Below are positions 1-12,090 of a stretch of DNA of 64,000 nucleotides, piece by piece. Source of the stretch: Tribonema minus (lineage: Eukaryota > Sar > Xanthophyceae > Tribonematales > Tribonemataceae). The stretch's first letter is position 1. Each line of letters begins with the position of its first letter. Below the pieces are notes generated by a model that was not told the DNA's origin, made no database searches, and was given only the letters and a program-made list of their open reading frames with translations. The position numbers were made by a program, and so were the translations under genes. The DNA lies in NCBI GenBank assembly GCA_017506865.1, contig JAFCMP010000010.1, positions 372,001-436,000 of the forward strand. The letters are read 5' to 3'.

Positions 1-49
1 CCAAGATGTGCACCACCAGCAACAATGTCGACACCCACAAGTGCCACAC

Positions 50-96
<47 letters not shown>

Positions 97-165
97 GCAG
101 TACCAGCACCAGCACCAGCAAGTCCAGTGCCAGCAGCAGCAGCAGCAGCACTGCCGTGGGCCTGC
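50..165. repeat. CAG/GCA trinucleotide tract
   Basis: Interrupted CAG repeat in two blocks (about 51-95 and 136-150) joined by CAGCAC-type spacers. All three forward frames stay open across it, reading Gln-, Ser- or Ala-rich, so an open frame is no evidence of coding here. It could be a homopolymer-encoding exon cut by the left edge or a non-coding microsatellite; nothing next to it decides. Confidence 0.8.
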
Positions 166-2701
166 ATGCCCACCAAGAACACGCTGCTGCGAGCACAACA
201 GCTCTGCGCCAGTGCAGCAGCTATGCGGCTACCACTGCGCACCAGAACCTATTTCCTTGTCCAGCTCACCAGTCAATCAGCCTGACGGGTACCAGCGTGG
301 GCGGCTGCGGCCCGGCAGCAGGACGGCGCCAACTATGTTGCATTTACGCAGGTGTCAGGGGAGTGGCGAGGTGGCGGACGGCTGGAGCTATGGTGATGCT
401 CAGCCACAGTCTGTGGACAGGCGGGGGAAGTGTTGGGCGATGGCGTACCAAGTGAGTGAACCACACAGTCAGACGGTGTGATAATACCTGTGAGCATTGC
501 ACTCACTGGCAGACCCGTGCAATCCCTGCTAGCAGCCAGTGTAGCGCATTGCTGTGCATGATGTGCTGCGTCGGTGATTCATACTCCACGGAGCCCTACT
601 GTCAGTGGCCAGGCCTGGCAATGAACTCAGGCCGCACCTAGATGGCAAGCAGAATGCCGACAAAGGTCCTGCCTTACAACACAAATGCATGCATACATTA
701 TACTTCAGAAGTATCAACATGTGTATGTATGTACCTCGCAATCGTCCCAGAAACTTGACAAGTGTGGTTTGTCAGTCGACAGGGTCAGCCAACAAGTGAA
801 CACCGCACAATGCTCACAAGGAGCTGTGAATAAGCTGCTGCTGCTTTCACGAGGACACGTCAGGTCTCAGGCATCGAGTCCGCACACAGCGGCCATCAAA
901 CAGGATCATTGTTCTGCGCCGTCAGTCTCGCTTGTCAGGGGGTGTCTGCGTCAGAGACCCCGCATTCCAGTCGCATGCAGTGGCCACAAAAGCGGCTCGC
1001 ATCGTAGCAGCACGATTGAGCCACCAGCACCGAGGAACGCGCTGAGCACTTGGCACTCAGCTCTGACAGTTGTGTGCAATCGGCCAAATACCGCTCAGCA
1101 AAGCGTCAGCGCTTTCTGCTACATACCCCATCGGCACTAGTGAAGGTTCGCCAGCGCTCAGACTGCTGCGCTTCTGGTGTGTTGCGCAGGATCGCGGGTG
1201 CGACGATGCTGCGAGCAGCGGCTCGGACAGCGCCCGCACCGACCTGCAGCTGCAACTGGCGGCGCTGTTCTTGGGCGCGCGCGGCGGCGCTGCGGGACGC
1301 GCGCTGTGTCGCAGAGTGCTGCGCGCATGGCGCCTGGTGCTGCTGCCGCCGCAGATCAGAGCGCGGCACGCGCGGTGAGCGCGCGCGCACGTCTTGCTGC
1401 CGCTTGGGCGGCGGCGCAGCCATGGAGCGGGGTTGTGCGCACTGGCAGTAGTGTCATTGCAGGGGCATCATTGAATGCGAGTGCTGCCGCACTGTGTGGG
1501 CGCTGCAGGGGCAGTGAAACATTTACAACGCTGCAGTGGCAGTGAAACATTTACAACAGCAGTTTGATTGGTGTCTCGCATACATTATACTTCAGAAGCA
1601 TTTGAAGAATGCTTTTGACAAATCTGTTGCTTCTATGTTTCTGGCGTTGTTCGTGCTGGCGAGTGCGCATTCATTCACAGCACACGTGCCCGCTGCTGCA
1701 AGGCAGGGGCCAGTGCGCTGTCGTCCACAATTGCATGATTATATGTTCCTTCACCCTGCACCCAATAAAATCGCCTGTGCGGCTGTATAATTACGCACAA
1801 TGTGAGGTGCCAATGCTAACGCTACGATCAATGCGGGGATCCAGATGGTGTGTCCTGCAGCTACTCAGGGCTGCACAGGCTCAGTCAGCTTTGTCACGGT
1901 GGTGTCATCAATGGATGGAGCCTGATACCAAGGCAATGCGACTTGTCGTACAAGAAGGCGCCACCAGTGCAACAGACGCAGCATGGTGCAATCACAAGCA
2001 GGACGAGCACCAACTCATGCGCAGATGATGTGCATGGCGCCATGCAGGCAATAATACGCAGAACAAATCGCGAGAACCATGGACATTGTATCACACGATG
2101 ATGCATTCAGAGCACTGTCTCGCCAACTGTTCACTGGCACGCCTCTGCTAAGTCACTTGATTCCTGCTACCGGTCAAACCATTTGGCAGCCCTCAAAGGG
2201 GCGCCACCACCACCACCGCCACCACAACCATTCACACACATGTCAAACTGTATTGCCGGCTCAACCGCTACTGAAAGTGAACACAAAGGGCACTCTCTCT
2301 CTCTCTCTTGATCTAGCAGCAGGCGATTTCAGCTGCCCCCCAACACTTGTGTCGTCTAAACTGCGCTGACACGCTTGCTTTGTCGCGCGTGCTGTGCCGC
2401 GCATGCTGGCACAACACGCCAGTCAGTACCTCTGCAAACCGTGGCCCATGGCCGCTTCTGAACGATGATTGAAGGAGCAGCACGGCATTGGGCACTTTTG
2501 CTTCTACATCCCAATACCCCCCTTGGAATCGCGCAGAGCCCCCCCCCCCCCACCTCCCCCATGCGAAGGGACTGGGGGATAAGGGCAGGCGGGGGAGGAG
2601 TGTGCGCCCGTCAGGCTGAGGGCCCAGGCGGCGCAGAAACAATGATACCCGCAGGCGCGCGTGAGTCGCCAGCGTATGTGCCCCAAGTGGCGCGACTCTC
2701 C
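166..2701. other. No gene assigned
   Basis: I recognise no protein family on either strand. A GC-rich patch at 1180-1430 holds a minus-strand open frame starting at an ATG at 1423, with an Arg/Gln-rich product (begins MAAPPPKRQQ). It could be an exon, but no homologue or clear splice pair supports it. A two-copy tandem repeat lies at 1510-1557. A short CT run lies near 2296 and a C-run near 2540. Some of this may be 3' flank of the phosphatase gene that ends at 2702. Confidence 0.5.
1510..1557. repeat. Two-copy tandem repeat, period 28 bp
   Basis: GGCAGTGAAACATTTACAAC occurs at 1510 and again at 1538. Both copies are intact and lie in unassigned DNA. It is one of several two-copy repeats of similar size in this window. 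Confidence 0.85.
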
Positions 2702-5546
2702 CTAAACCTTGTGCATTGGCGACATGAGCAGCTGCACGTCGCTGCCCGCAGCGGCGGGCTCATCGTGCGCAGCAGTGCTCTGCGCGGCATAGCCGATCTT
2801 GGCGCACAGAGCGCCCAGCGCCCAACCCGCAAACACGTCGTCGGGATGATGCCCTGTCAGCACGCGATGCGGCGATGTGTGATTGTGCAGGTCAGCGGTG
2901 CGCGTGGCTGGCATTATGGTGACTGACGAATCAGTGCGGTGATGGCACAGCAGCATGATGCTGATAGTCGATTGACTTGCAGTCAGTGTGGCAACGACAT
3001 GGCAGCATGGGGCACGCTCACGAGCCCTGGTGGACCGCGTTGAGCGCTGCAGCTGATGTGCTCGCATTGATGAGCAGAGCTCCAGAGAGTGGCGGTGCAA
3101 CAATACAGGACATGGCTCAGGTGCTCTGTGTGGAGCCAGAGCTATGGACGCGACGAGCTTTCTTGACAGCAGAAGAGACACAGAGTCACATGATTGACCA
3201 GAGCGGTGGGTGCAGACCTGCGGACAGACCAAGACGCTGTGCTCAGCGCTCAGCAGATCGACGCTGCTGCCACGCGACACTTCCAACCAGCGATTGAGCA
3301 GGTGCTGCTCGCAATGTCAAAGCACGCCCCCACACAGAGTCTTGCGCGCCGTTAGTCAACCACATCAATCAACGCACTCACAGTAGTCCTGGATCCTGGT
3401 CATGCCCACCCATATCGCGCACGCCATGCTGAGCAGCGCCACCATGCCCTGCGAAGTACACATACATGTTGGACAGCATGAGGCGCACTGCCGGAAAAAG
3501 GTACAGTGCACACCATGCCAATCGCGAAGCACAGCGCAAATGGGCGTCGCCGCACGGTGGCATGTGAAGCATACGCACACAGAGTGGCATGTCGGACTGG
3601 TTGAACCATGTTCCCGTGCTGCATGATGGATAAAGGAACAGCATGGCTGGGCATTGAATTTGCCAACCGAAGTCACATAGAAGTTCAAAGCCTACATGTC
3701 TAGCTGCGAAAGCATTCGCGGAAACAAGCAGCGCATGGTGTCACATTCTCTATATCCAGAACACGCAACGGCCAGGGGTGGCAAGCGCCTGCCTGCAAAG
3801 GCTGTCAGACGATAGAAAGCGGCGGCGAAGGCGCAACACACAGCGCCCAAACCCAAGCAGCTATCACCCAGGCAAAACGCGCTCGAGCTGTAGTCTGTAG
3901 GCAGACGACAATGCACAACGGCCGTAGGCAGTCGATGACTTGCCACGGCCGTCACACGCCTCGACGACGGCGCAGCAGCCGCCGCGCTGCAGCCCGCGCA
4001 GCCCGCCAGCGCCACTCACCGCCAGGTTCCGCGCCCACAGCGGGCCCACGCGGCGCGCCGCGTCGCCCCACACCACCAGCGCAAAGAACCCAAAGGCCGC
4101 CATCGCGTGGCTGCTGTGCGCGCTGGGAAAGCTGGTGCGCGGGTGGCCGCCGAGCGCGCCCGCGGAGCCCGCCGCGAGCGCCGGGCTCTGCGCTACGACC
4201 TCCACGAGCGCCGCGTAGTTGGGGCGCGGGCGGCCGACGCCCTTCTTGATGAACAGCGTCGCAATGCTCACGCAGGCCATGGCGGTCGCCAGGCCGAGGG
4301 CGGCGTCCAGGGAGCGGCCGTGGCGGCGCAGGCTGCAGACTGGGTGGGGGGGGGAGGGGGGGGGGTAATGGGGGATGAGGGGCGGGGGTGGGGGTTCGGG
4401 GTGGGGGCGGTTGCGCTAGGCGGTGGGATGGAGAATTGTTTGCAGGTGACACACGCTGACAAGCTGAAGTCAGCAGACCCTGTGCTACAGTCGCACAATA
4501 CACTGCTGAAAAACAGTCTAGGTGATCACTGCGCGTACACTCAGGACGCATTCTGGCTGAAGCCTGCTGTGACAAAGGATCTTAGTCAAGTAAAATGCAG
4601 TCGCGTGGTGTGCACGTTGGCCACAACAGTCAAATTGTTCCAAAGGTCCGTACATGCAGGGAGCCAGAACCAAATGAGCAACAGTACCTGTACGTAGTCA
4701 CGCCATGCTTAGCCTGGGCACTGTGAAGGCGAAATTTGATCTCACCAATATTGACGACAAGAGTTCATGTAGTCACCTACTGTCATGCTCTGCAGGCTGC
4801 ATGCACCTGATTGTGTGATGGATGTTGTGGTAATGCCCGTGTAAGGCCTGGACAAGCACCCGGACACACTTATGCGTTGAATAACAACACCACCCTGTGG
4901 ACATCAGCGCTCGCCGGCCACAACTGAGGCGCGCAGGACAACGCAATTGCCACTGCCCGACGCAACAACAAGCGGCGTGTATCGCGCAGCAACCTCGCTT
5001 CTTTGTAACCTGATGCGGTGTTTGATGAAACTCACATTGGTCCAGCGCCTTTCTCGCAAGCAGAAGCACCGCCATCGTCAATATGATCGCCAGATTTAAA
5101 CGATGGCTCGGCACTTGCTCGTGCGGCAAAGTTCCCGTCAGCAGCTGCGCGCAGCATTCCTCCGTGTCTCCAGCCACAGTCTGGGCTGCAGCTTCCGAGC
5201 CGGGGGCAGGAGCCGCGGCGTCCAAGGAGCAAGCGCTCAGTTGAGGCGCGGCGCACCAAGTTGAACCCAGAAGGACAGGGAACGAATGACCAGGATCAGC
5301 CGCTGGGACCACTTGGTGGTAGGTGTGAAGGGTGCTGCCTAGGCTCTTGAGCAGAAACGTGGCCACTGCGAGCAGCAGGAACTCCTCCCAGCGCCTCAGC
5401 TTCAGCCGTGTCAAGCCACGAGAGAAAATCGAGGAAAGCTCAGAGGCGGATTTTGATTTTGGTTGCTTGCGTTGGGGGCTCGGCGGTGGCTCGCAAGCGA
5501 AGGCCCCGTAGAACGGCGCATCGGCCAGAGAAACGATGGGTGCCAT
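2702..5546 (-). CDS. PAP2-family lipid phosphate phosphatase (LPP-like)
   Basis: Membrane phosphatase of the PAP2 superfamily, expected to dephosphorylate phosphatidate or related lipid phosphates. Five exons on the minus strand: 5546-5010, 4789-4746, 4332-4020, 3448-3382 and 2853-2702. Phases agree throughout and give 370 residues. The three catalytic motifs are visible: K223-x6-R230-P231 (KKGVGRPRP), SFPSAH at 261-266 (Ala where many members have Gly), and T315-R316-x5-H322-x3-D326 (TRIQDYWHHPDD, formed across the last intron, with Thr in place of the usual Ser). Hydrophobic segments lie near residues 57-70, 150-170, 205-222, 270-280 and 300-315. The second exon is only 44 nt and is the least certain; it was chosen because it restores phase. 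The intron before the third exon has a long C-rich tract on the sense strand. The gene is divergent from GrpE. Confidence 0.88.
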
Positions 5547-5754
5547 ACTCCCCCGCCCCTGCCGTCACGCCGTGCCGTGAGTGTGTAGGCCACTTCAGAA
5601 AAAAACTCTCACATCACACCTTGGCAACTGCCAGTTGAGGTTGAGCATCATCGGCTTGCCTCGAGCCGACAAAAATGTCGGGCTGAGCTGATCTTGCACC
5701 AACACGCTCTGCCCTCAGTCGCGCTCTCTGCGATACTCTACAGCGGCAGGTGCC
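5547..5754. promoter_or_regulatory. Divergent intergenic region, phosphatase / GrpE
   Basis: Only 208 bp separate the start codons of two genes transcribed away from each other, so this segment must hold both 5' UTRs and probably a shared promoter. I see no TATA box and no copy of the AACTTC/GAAGTT dyad found upstream of other genes in the window. Confidence 0.7.
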
Positions 5755-8700
5755 ATGGCGTTCAGAAGGTTTCCAGTGGCGGTGGTTGTGGTGGTGTGTG
5801 CTTGCACGCTCGCCGCAGGATTTGCAGTGCCTTCGCAGCGAGGTGTGCTTGCCCGGCCAGCATGCAGATCGTGCAGCCTGAACGGCAGCAGCAGTAGCTC
5901 CTGGACCGTCTCGAGGAGCGCTACTGTGTTGATGGCCAAGCGCAAGGCCACCAAGGAGGACGAGGGCAAGCAGGAAGCGGCAGCGGAGGAGGGTGCTGCT
6001 GAAGTTGATGCTAGCGCTACAGCTGCTGCAGGGACAGAGGTGGAGGCAAAAGAAGAGGCGAAGCCGGATCCTAATGCTGCTGTCAAGGCTGAAATCAAGG
6101 TGAGCCTTGCGTCAGGATCACGAGATTGATTGCAGCTCCATGCTGTTCCATCGTAAGCTGACACGTACACAAAGTTGTTCATGTTCTGATGGTCGGTGCG
6201 ACATTTGGCATGGCGGTGAGAGCACGTTGCGCATGCATGCGGTCTGATATCGGCTAGCATTCTGCTGCTGGACGGCATACAGCGTGCCATCGTGACTTGC
6301 GTGGATTCGTGTCTGAAGCACATCACGGTTCCAGAAGCTATGCAGTGCGATACTTGCAAACCAACCAATCATGCTGGCCACGTGATGCTGTGACCATCAA
6401 TCGTAGGGCTCAAGCTCTGAAAGTAGATGTCCGCATGCAATGCAAACTATGCTGATGATGTTTTTGGCAGCGGTACGCTCGTCCGGGTCGTGTTGCGCAG
6501 CGCAATCATAAGTCAACCTCAAACGCAAATGTCTACCTTCTAACGATGCACCAAGGGCAGCACCAGCACAATTCAGCGTGACGTTTAACGCAGAGTCTTG
6601 CAACATCTCAACGCGATGTCTGCTACATGGTTTGGCGTAGACACAAAGGCAGCATCATTGCTGCACAGGACTAGTTGAAGTCGTTGTATGAGACGTTCTG
6701 GCGCTGTTGACGGCCACTGCCTAAACAAGCGAATACGGACGAGCGGGCTACTCCATATGCCGGCGGTGCTCAGAACATGATCAATTGTTGATGCCCTGAT
6801 GTGCAGCCCCCTGTGCATTGGATCTCATCAACGCTGGGCGCCTGTCAGCAAGCGTATACCTCCAGTGTGCCTCAGCCGCCAATGCGGGCCATGAGTGCCA
6901 AGCACACAGAGCTCTACTTTCGCTCTATGTGAATTGCTTTAGTCCCCCGTGCAATTGGTGTCATGACGCCTCGCGACGTTGCAGGAGCTCGAGGACGCTG
7001 TGCGTAAGGCAGAGGCGCGGCTAGCAGCGGCTCAAGAGAGCATCAAAGAGAAGGGGAAGACCGGGTATGTGCGGCTGGCGGCGGAGGTGGACAACTACCG
7101 CAAGCGGAGGAACCTGGACCAGAAGAAGCTGCAGGTACAGTGCACGCAGTGGCCACGTGAAGCAGTGAGGCATTGAGCTGCTGGATGTCGTCTACACATT
7201 CACGCCTTGACACATTCGGATAAGCGGCCCAGTGCGGTGGTAAGCATCTCAGCTGACTTGTGTTTTAAGAGTGGAACTGACGATGTTGGAGGGCAACGGG
7301 CATCAGCTTGATCTGCTGCACCAGGCTAGACCTGTGACGCGACAACCGGTTACTAAGTACATGATCCACTGTGACGCGACAACCGGTTACTAAGTACATG
7401 ATCCACAGAAATGGATCTGATCCACAGAAATGGCTCATGGTCACTTTGACAAGGCTGGCGTGCGCAGCACAAAGAGCCCTACATGCATACAGTGTTTTGT
7501 GCCTGCACTTGAAGTTGTGCAGTGCAGCTGTGTACTCTGCGCTGTGCGGGTTTGTCTGTACATTTGAGATACATGTGAGATGACCAGTGATGTGCTGCAG
7601 TCAATATCTGCAGCGCCTATGTTGCTGTATATTGCATACTAGCAGCCTCGTTACAGTAAGCGACTGTTGGTGTGGTCACAATTGTAATTTGTGCGCTGTT
7701 CTCACAACTGTTCAGGCGGAGGCAATGGCGCGCGTTCTGCGGTCATTTGAGCCAGTGCTGGAGGCGTTTGAGGCTGTTGTGGATGGGGAAACTGACCTCA
7801 AGCTGGAAACAGAGCAGGAGCAGATGTTCAACTCAAACTACCAGGCGCTGTACCGACAGGTGAGGACAGTAACACTGCACATTAATTGCACTCACTGTGC
7901 AGCCTGTCCCATGCTCATCTGAACATGATGCTGTCGTGTAAGTGCGCAATAGTTTGCCCTACGCCAAGAGCAAACCATCTACCAATTTGCTGATTGCTGT
8001 CTGCCATGCAAGGGTGGCAATGTGACAGTTGATACATTGCTGGATCTGCAGCACTACTTGCATACCGTGTGGTACGATGAGCGAATGGCATGTGCCGTGT
8101 GGCGCTTACAGCCGTATGGCTGGAATAGAGCGCACATCACGCGCGCCAGAAATGTGCTGAGCACTGGGGTACAGTGGCAACTGCCCGATTTCACAACTGC
8201 CAGTGCATGGGCGGGTGCTGACTGGCGCGTTCAGGGCAAGGAGTACAGCCTGATAACGTGCTCGACTCCTGTGTTCATGCCACGCTTACAAATTTCATAG
8301 AAGTACCTCTGTACTGGTGCGTGTGTAGCACGTGGGCAACTGGAGCTGTCTTGTGTAGTTTCCAGCTTGGTAGTTTTGAAACCAGCAATGGCTGCACGCT
8401 GGAGCTCCCTCATGGAGCCCCTGAGATATGTGCGTCGCACGCCGTGCACTGGGCACGGCTAGTACCGCATAGGGTTTTCGCCCCTCAAGCGGAAGTAAAC
8501 CAAGTATGGTATGGGGGACGCATTGCCACTTGTCTGCATGGCCTGACCGCTGGGCGGGTGAGCGTCACTTGCACCTTCGTCAGCGAAACCCGCCATCCAC
8601 TTGAGGTTGGATCATTGCAGCGGCAGGCGCCGGCCGCCTTGTCCATTCTCTGACCACGGCGGATGGGCCCATGCCTACGCGCTGGGCGCATATCGTCGGT

Positions 8701-9918
8701 AGCAGCATCAGCGAGGACCACCAGCGCGTTGCGCTCACAGGGCCAATCCCTCAACTTGATGATTTACATTATCACACGCAGCAACAGCGCAAGGTTCGTC
8801 AGCCAAGCCTCGGATGGTATTGCACATGTCTGATGCGGGCTCCTCTGCGCTCTGTCCGCAGCTGGCGGACGTGTACACGAAGCTGGGGGTCACAGACTTC
8901 TTTGGGGTGCAGGGAGAGACGTACGACGGCATCCGGCACGAGAAGGTTGGGGAGCAGCACGCCGACATCAGGGCGGGCGCTGTTCTGGAGTGCTTGGCCA
9001 AGGGGAATGAGGTGAGGCTCGCGGCGTGTCATGCTGCAGGTGACGACGCAGTTGAACAAGCTGCTCATCCACTATGTGTGTCAGGTTTTGTTGCAGAACC
9101 ACTATGTGTGTCAGGTTTTGTTGCAGAACGAGAGTGTCACGGTGCAGGGAGGTGTGAGCTGGAGCGTCACCTGTGTGCTTCATGTGTGCACGGCTGCAGC
9201 AATGAGTGCCAATCGGCTGTGTTTGCGCGTCAGCTCTGCCACAGTGATGGAGGCTGCCTCGATGTGTGCCTGCTTGCCGTTGTTGTGTGCTGCATGTTCG
9301 TGCAAGCCATGCAGTGCTCAGATCTTTGGGCATATGCAGCAGCAGTTGTGGTTTTTCCATGCCGTCCGCTGAGTAAACCTGCATACTGGTGACAGCATGT
9401 CGCCACAGTGCATGTTGCACTTCTCATTTCCTCCTCAGTCGGTGTTATGTGGGCCACGCACGCTGTTCATGAGCACGCCGATGATGGGACAGAAGCGTTC
9501 ATTTCCCGTCCTCCAGTGCCAGGTGTGCGTCGCCGGTGCCATCATTGCGCTCATGATGAACTGCCTATCATGGACCATGAACTTTAGTTCTCATATGATC
9601 ACCACAGCCCTCGCTCTATGACTGACACAGTGTGATATGTGCCGTCCGCCACCTTACAGCTTAGTGGCGGCGTAATCAGCCCATCAATACCATTATTCAT
9701 GATTCCTGCACTTTCCACCAATGCTTCATCATGTCATCACGACAGCGCTCGCTGTCTTCACACGCCGTCATCTGTGCCCACCCACCACCTTGCAGCTTAG
9801 TGGCGGCGTAATCAGGAAGGCAAAGGTCGTCACCAGTCTTGGGCCAGAGAAGCCGGCAGCGGAGAAGGCTGCCGCCAAGGAGGGGGATGCGTCCGACTCA
9901 GAAGAGGAGTCTGCATGA
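5755..9918 (+). CDS. grpE: Plastid-targeted GrpE nucleotide exchange factor
   Basis: Nucleotide exchange factor for an Hsp70 (DnaK type), expected in the plastid. Five exons, all joined in phase 0: 5755-6099, 6985-7134, 7716-7859, 8862-9011 and 9796-9918, giving 303 residues. Residues 1-20 form a signal peptide and the site AAG/FAVP puts Phe just after cleavage, like the ASAFAP motif of complex plastids. An Ala/Glu-rich linker follows. The GrpE coiled coil (residues about 116-165) contains RLAAEVDNYRKR. The beta-wing head domain spans exons 4-5 (LADVYTKLGV, GETYDGIRHEKVGEQ, GVIRKAKVVTS). The tail is acidic (DASDSEEESA). The last intron carries a duplicated copy of its own 3' splice site. I am confident of family and model; plastid location is inferred from the leader. 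Confidence 0.93.
7333..7406. repeat. Two-copy tandem repeat, period 37 bp
   Basis: A 37-bp unit (starts TGTGACGCGACAACCGG) is repeated exactly, in the second intron of grpE. It is followed directly by a second, shorter duplication of GATCCACAGAAATGG (about 7399-7431). Confidence 0.9.
9069..9128. repeat. Two-copy tandem repeat, period 30 bp
   Basis: Two exact adjacent copies of a 30-bp unit (starts CCACTATGTGTGTCAGG) in the last grpE intron. Each contains TTTTGTTGCAG, which resembles a 3' splice site. Confidence 0.9.
9560..9815 (+). repeat. Tandem duplication of the grpE exon-5 acceptor region
   Basis: The end of the last intron plus the first 20 nt of exon 5 occurs twice, 136 bp apart: CACCTTACAG at 9650-9659 followed by CTTAGTGGCGGCGTAATCAG, and CACCTTGCAG at 9786-9795 followed by the same 20 nt. 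Upstream sequence (ATCACnACAGCnCTCGCT) is also shared. The downstream copy leads to the conserved GrpE end. The upstream copy would read out of the GrpE sequence and meet TAG at 9798-9800. Confidence 0.85.
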
Positions 9919-11793
9919 GTTTACATTTAGGTCAGGAGGGAGGGCAGGGGGGGGGGGTATCACAGAACAGCAGCAGCACGCGAAAGACTCGTGCTGCCTG
10001 GCGTGTGCCAGACGATTCTCGCGCTGTGATTTACAATACACAATGCATATTTGCCGTGTCGGGGACACCACAAGATGTGTTGTCATATTGTGCCCTGCCT
10101 GCTTTGCCGTTGCCGCATGTTTTGAAGGCAAGTCATACGATATTTTTCATCAGTTATATGCCATCAGCTGGCGGAGCCTGTAGCATTTTGAGCGATGAGT
10201 GCGACGCTGTGTTACGCGCTGTGATGGGGATAATGCACTGCATGTCTGAAAATGTTACATGTGTTGACACTGCATGTGTATTACCATAATATTACGTGAA
10301 ATCATTCATGTGTTTGGTTGACAGACCCGTTGCTGGACTTGCAGCTTCAACTGCAACCCTGGTCAACACTGTACACACACTGAAATTCAAAGCGCAGACA
10401 AATCATTTCAGCACACAGCAAGTTTGGCACACCACTGTATACCTCAGGTCGGTGTGAGGACATACAGGAGGGTTCTGAGCGCAGCTCTTGGTGCGCACAT
10501 GTTTGCCAAGTCTTTGTCACACAAAAATGTGACAACAGAAGATGTAAAGGCCACATACCTTTCTCAACACTGAGGTTGTGCCCTTGATGCCTTCACCTCG
10601 GCAGCTGCAGTGAGGGGATGTATTTGCACAGAGTATCTGGATACCTGGACGGAAACTGACTACATTCCCTGCCAAGACTGCTTTTTCTTACAGTATGTAT
10701 GCTGTGTCAACCTTGCTCGTTCAGCTCTCGTGAGAGCACTCAACTTTCACATCTGTGCCTAACCCTAATCATCGCCACCTCCCGCCAGCCCTACTGCAAC
10801 TTGATTTGTGTCATTCAGCAAATCCCCGTTGCACTGCAAGCAAACGAGCCAAGCACACAGCATCAGAGTAAAGGCGGCTTTCCATTACTGCGTTACTGGG
10901 CAACGCACAGGTGAGCGCTGCTTTGAGCATATATATGCACCAGAGCTGAATCCCACAACATGAATTCAATATCCTAGTTGCGCCGCCTATTTTCGGCGCC
11001 CCGGCAGCCAGCCCTGCGCTGATCGGCAGGCAAGTGCTACGGAACATTATATCGCACAGCACATGCGCTGGTCGGCCGCTACCCTGTGTGCGCGCTGGTG
11101 CGCGTTCAGCCGGGTGGATGTTGAAGTCGTCCTGGTGGGACTTGTAAGCCGAATGCATCACACTGAGCAGCATGTTTCTATAATTATGAATGGAATGACT
11201 TATGCAGTGAAGTCTCGCAAGGTGAATCAAAGCGTCATGCGCTGATACTCACGGCAAGTTGTCTGGGGTGTTGGCTGACTGCCAAGGGCTAGCCATCTCA
11301 GCGCCTTGGATGACGAGGCTCTTGCATCACCGTTTGATTGATTTGTGCTCATGAGGTTCTTGCCGGAATGATTCATAGGACTTGTGCTGCAGCCTGCTGC
11401 AGAAGGGCTTGGAGCATGTCAATGACTCGAAGTCAGGCCGCTAAATTCAACTGCCACTCTTAGCTGCTGTCAATGTTATTCTCGCAGCATTTCACTTGTG
11501 TTGATTGTACCCGTGTTTTTTCATACTGCTACCTCTAGCCAAGCAAACTATCGCTGGTAGCACATCACGGCAGCTGCGCCGGTTCAAGCCGCGTTTACAT
11601 TGCCTGCCTCTCCCCCCCGCCTCCCCCCCCCCCCCCCCCCCCCCCTCACGCAGCGAACAACACACAATCAGAGGACCACCCACAACCACCCACCCACACC
11701 CACCCACCCACCCACATACAACACAACCCGCGCGGTAGCACCCAGCTTGCCCAACACACAAGCAACTAAGAAGGCCTACCTCGAGCAAAAAAA
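9919..11793. other. No gene assigned
   Basis: The segment holds a short G-run just after the grpE stop (about 9950), a CCCTAA pair near 10762 and several AT-rich stretches. A minus-strand open frame at 10811-11230 shows no recognisable domain. A 23-bp C-run (11623-11645) followed by CCACC/CCCA repeats lies 150 bp before the start of the IF1-like gene and may belong to its promoter or 5' UTR. Confidence 0.5.
11623..11710. repeat. Poly-C run and CCCA/CCACC simple repeat
   Basis: An uninterrupted run of 23 C (11623-11645) is followed by CACCCACC-type simple sequence to about 11713. It is not part of any gene model. Confidence 0.9.
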
Positions 11794-12090
11794 ATGGCGC
11801 TCACGGCGGTCCGCGCGCGCGCCGCGACGGTGGCGGCCCTGCGCGCCCTGCGCCACCCCGCAATGGCCGTGCCCGCGCGCGGCGTCATGGACGGCTTTGG
11901 CAACCTCAATGAGCGCGAGAAGGGCGAGGAGCTCGTGCACATGCGGCGCGAGGAGAAGCTGCTGCTCATGAAGCTGCGCGAGAACCTACGCACGTCGCGC
12001 ACGGAGCTCAAGGAGATCCTCGGCCCGTACGCCGCCAAGCTCCCCGGCGACGTCGTGGAGAAGCTGCTGGACTGGAAAGCCAAGAAGTGA
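11794..12090 (+). CDS. Small mitochondrial protein, IF1-like (ATP synthase inhibitor family)
   Basis: Single-exon frame of 98 residues with an ATG in an A-rich context (AAAAAAATGG). Residues 1-30 are rich in Arg and Ala, lack acidic residues and look like a mitochondrial presequence. The middle (residues about 34-60: FGNLNEREKGEELVHMR, then REEKLLLMKLRENL) follows the F-x3-RE-x-A/G-x2-E spacing and the charged helix of IF1, the protein that blocks ATP hydrolysis by F1. The C-terminal 30 residues (KEILGPYAAKLPGDVVEKLL) are not typical of IF1. The gene is flanked by poly-C and poly-G runs. It could instead be another small mitochondrial helical protein, because the IF1 match rests on a short segment. 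Confidence 0.6.
   Translation: MALTAVRARAATVAALRALRHPAMAVPARGVMDGFGNLNEREKGEELVHMRREEKLLLMKLRENLRTSRTELKEILGPYAAKLPGDVVEKLLDWKAKK

Noticed and set aside
6..481. Gln-, Ser- or Ala-rich proteins across the CAG tract
   Set aside because: All three frames are open because of the repeat, and none has a recognisable domain or splice support.
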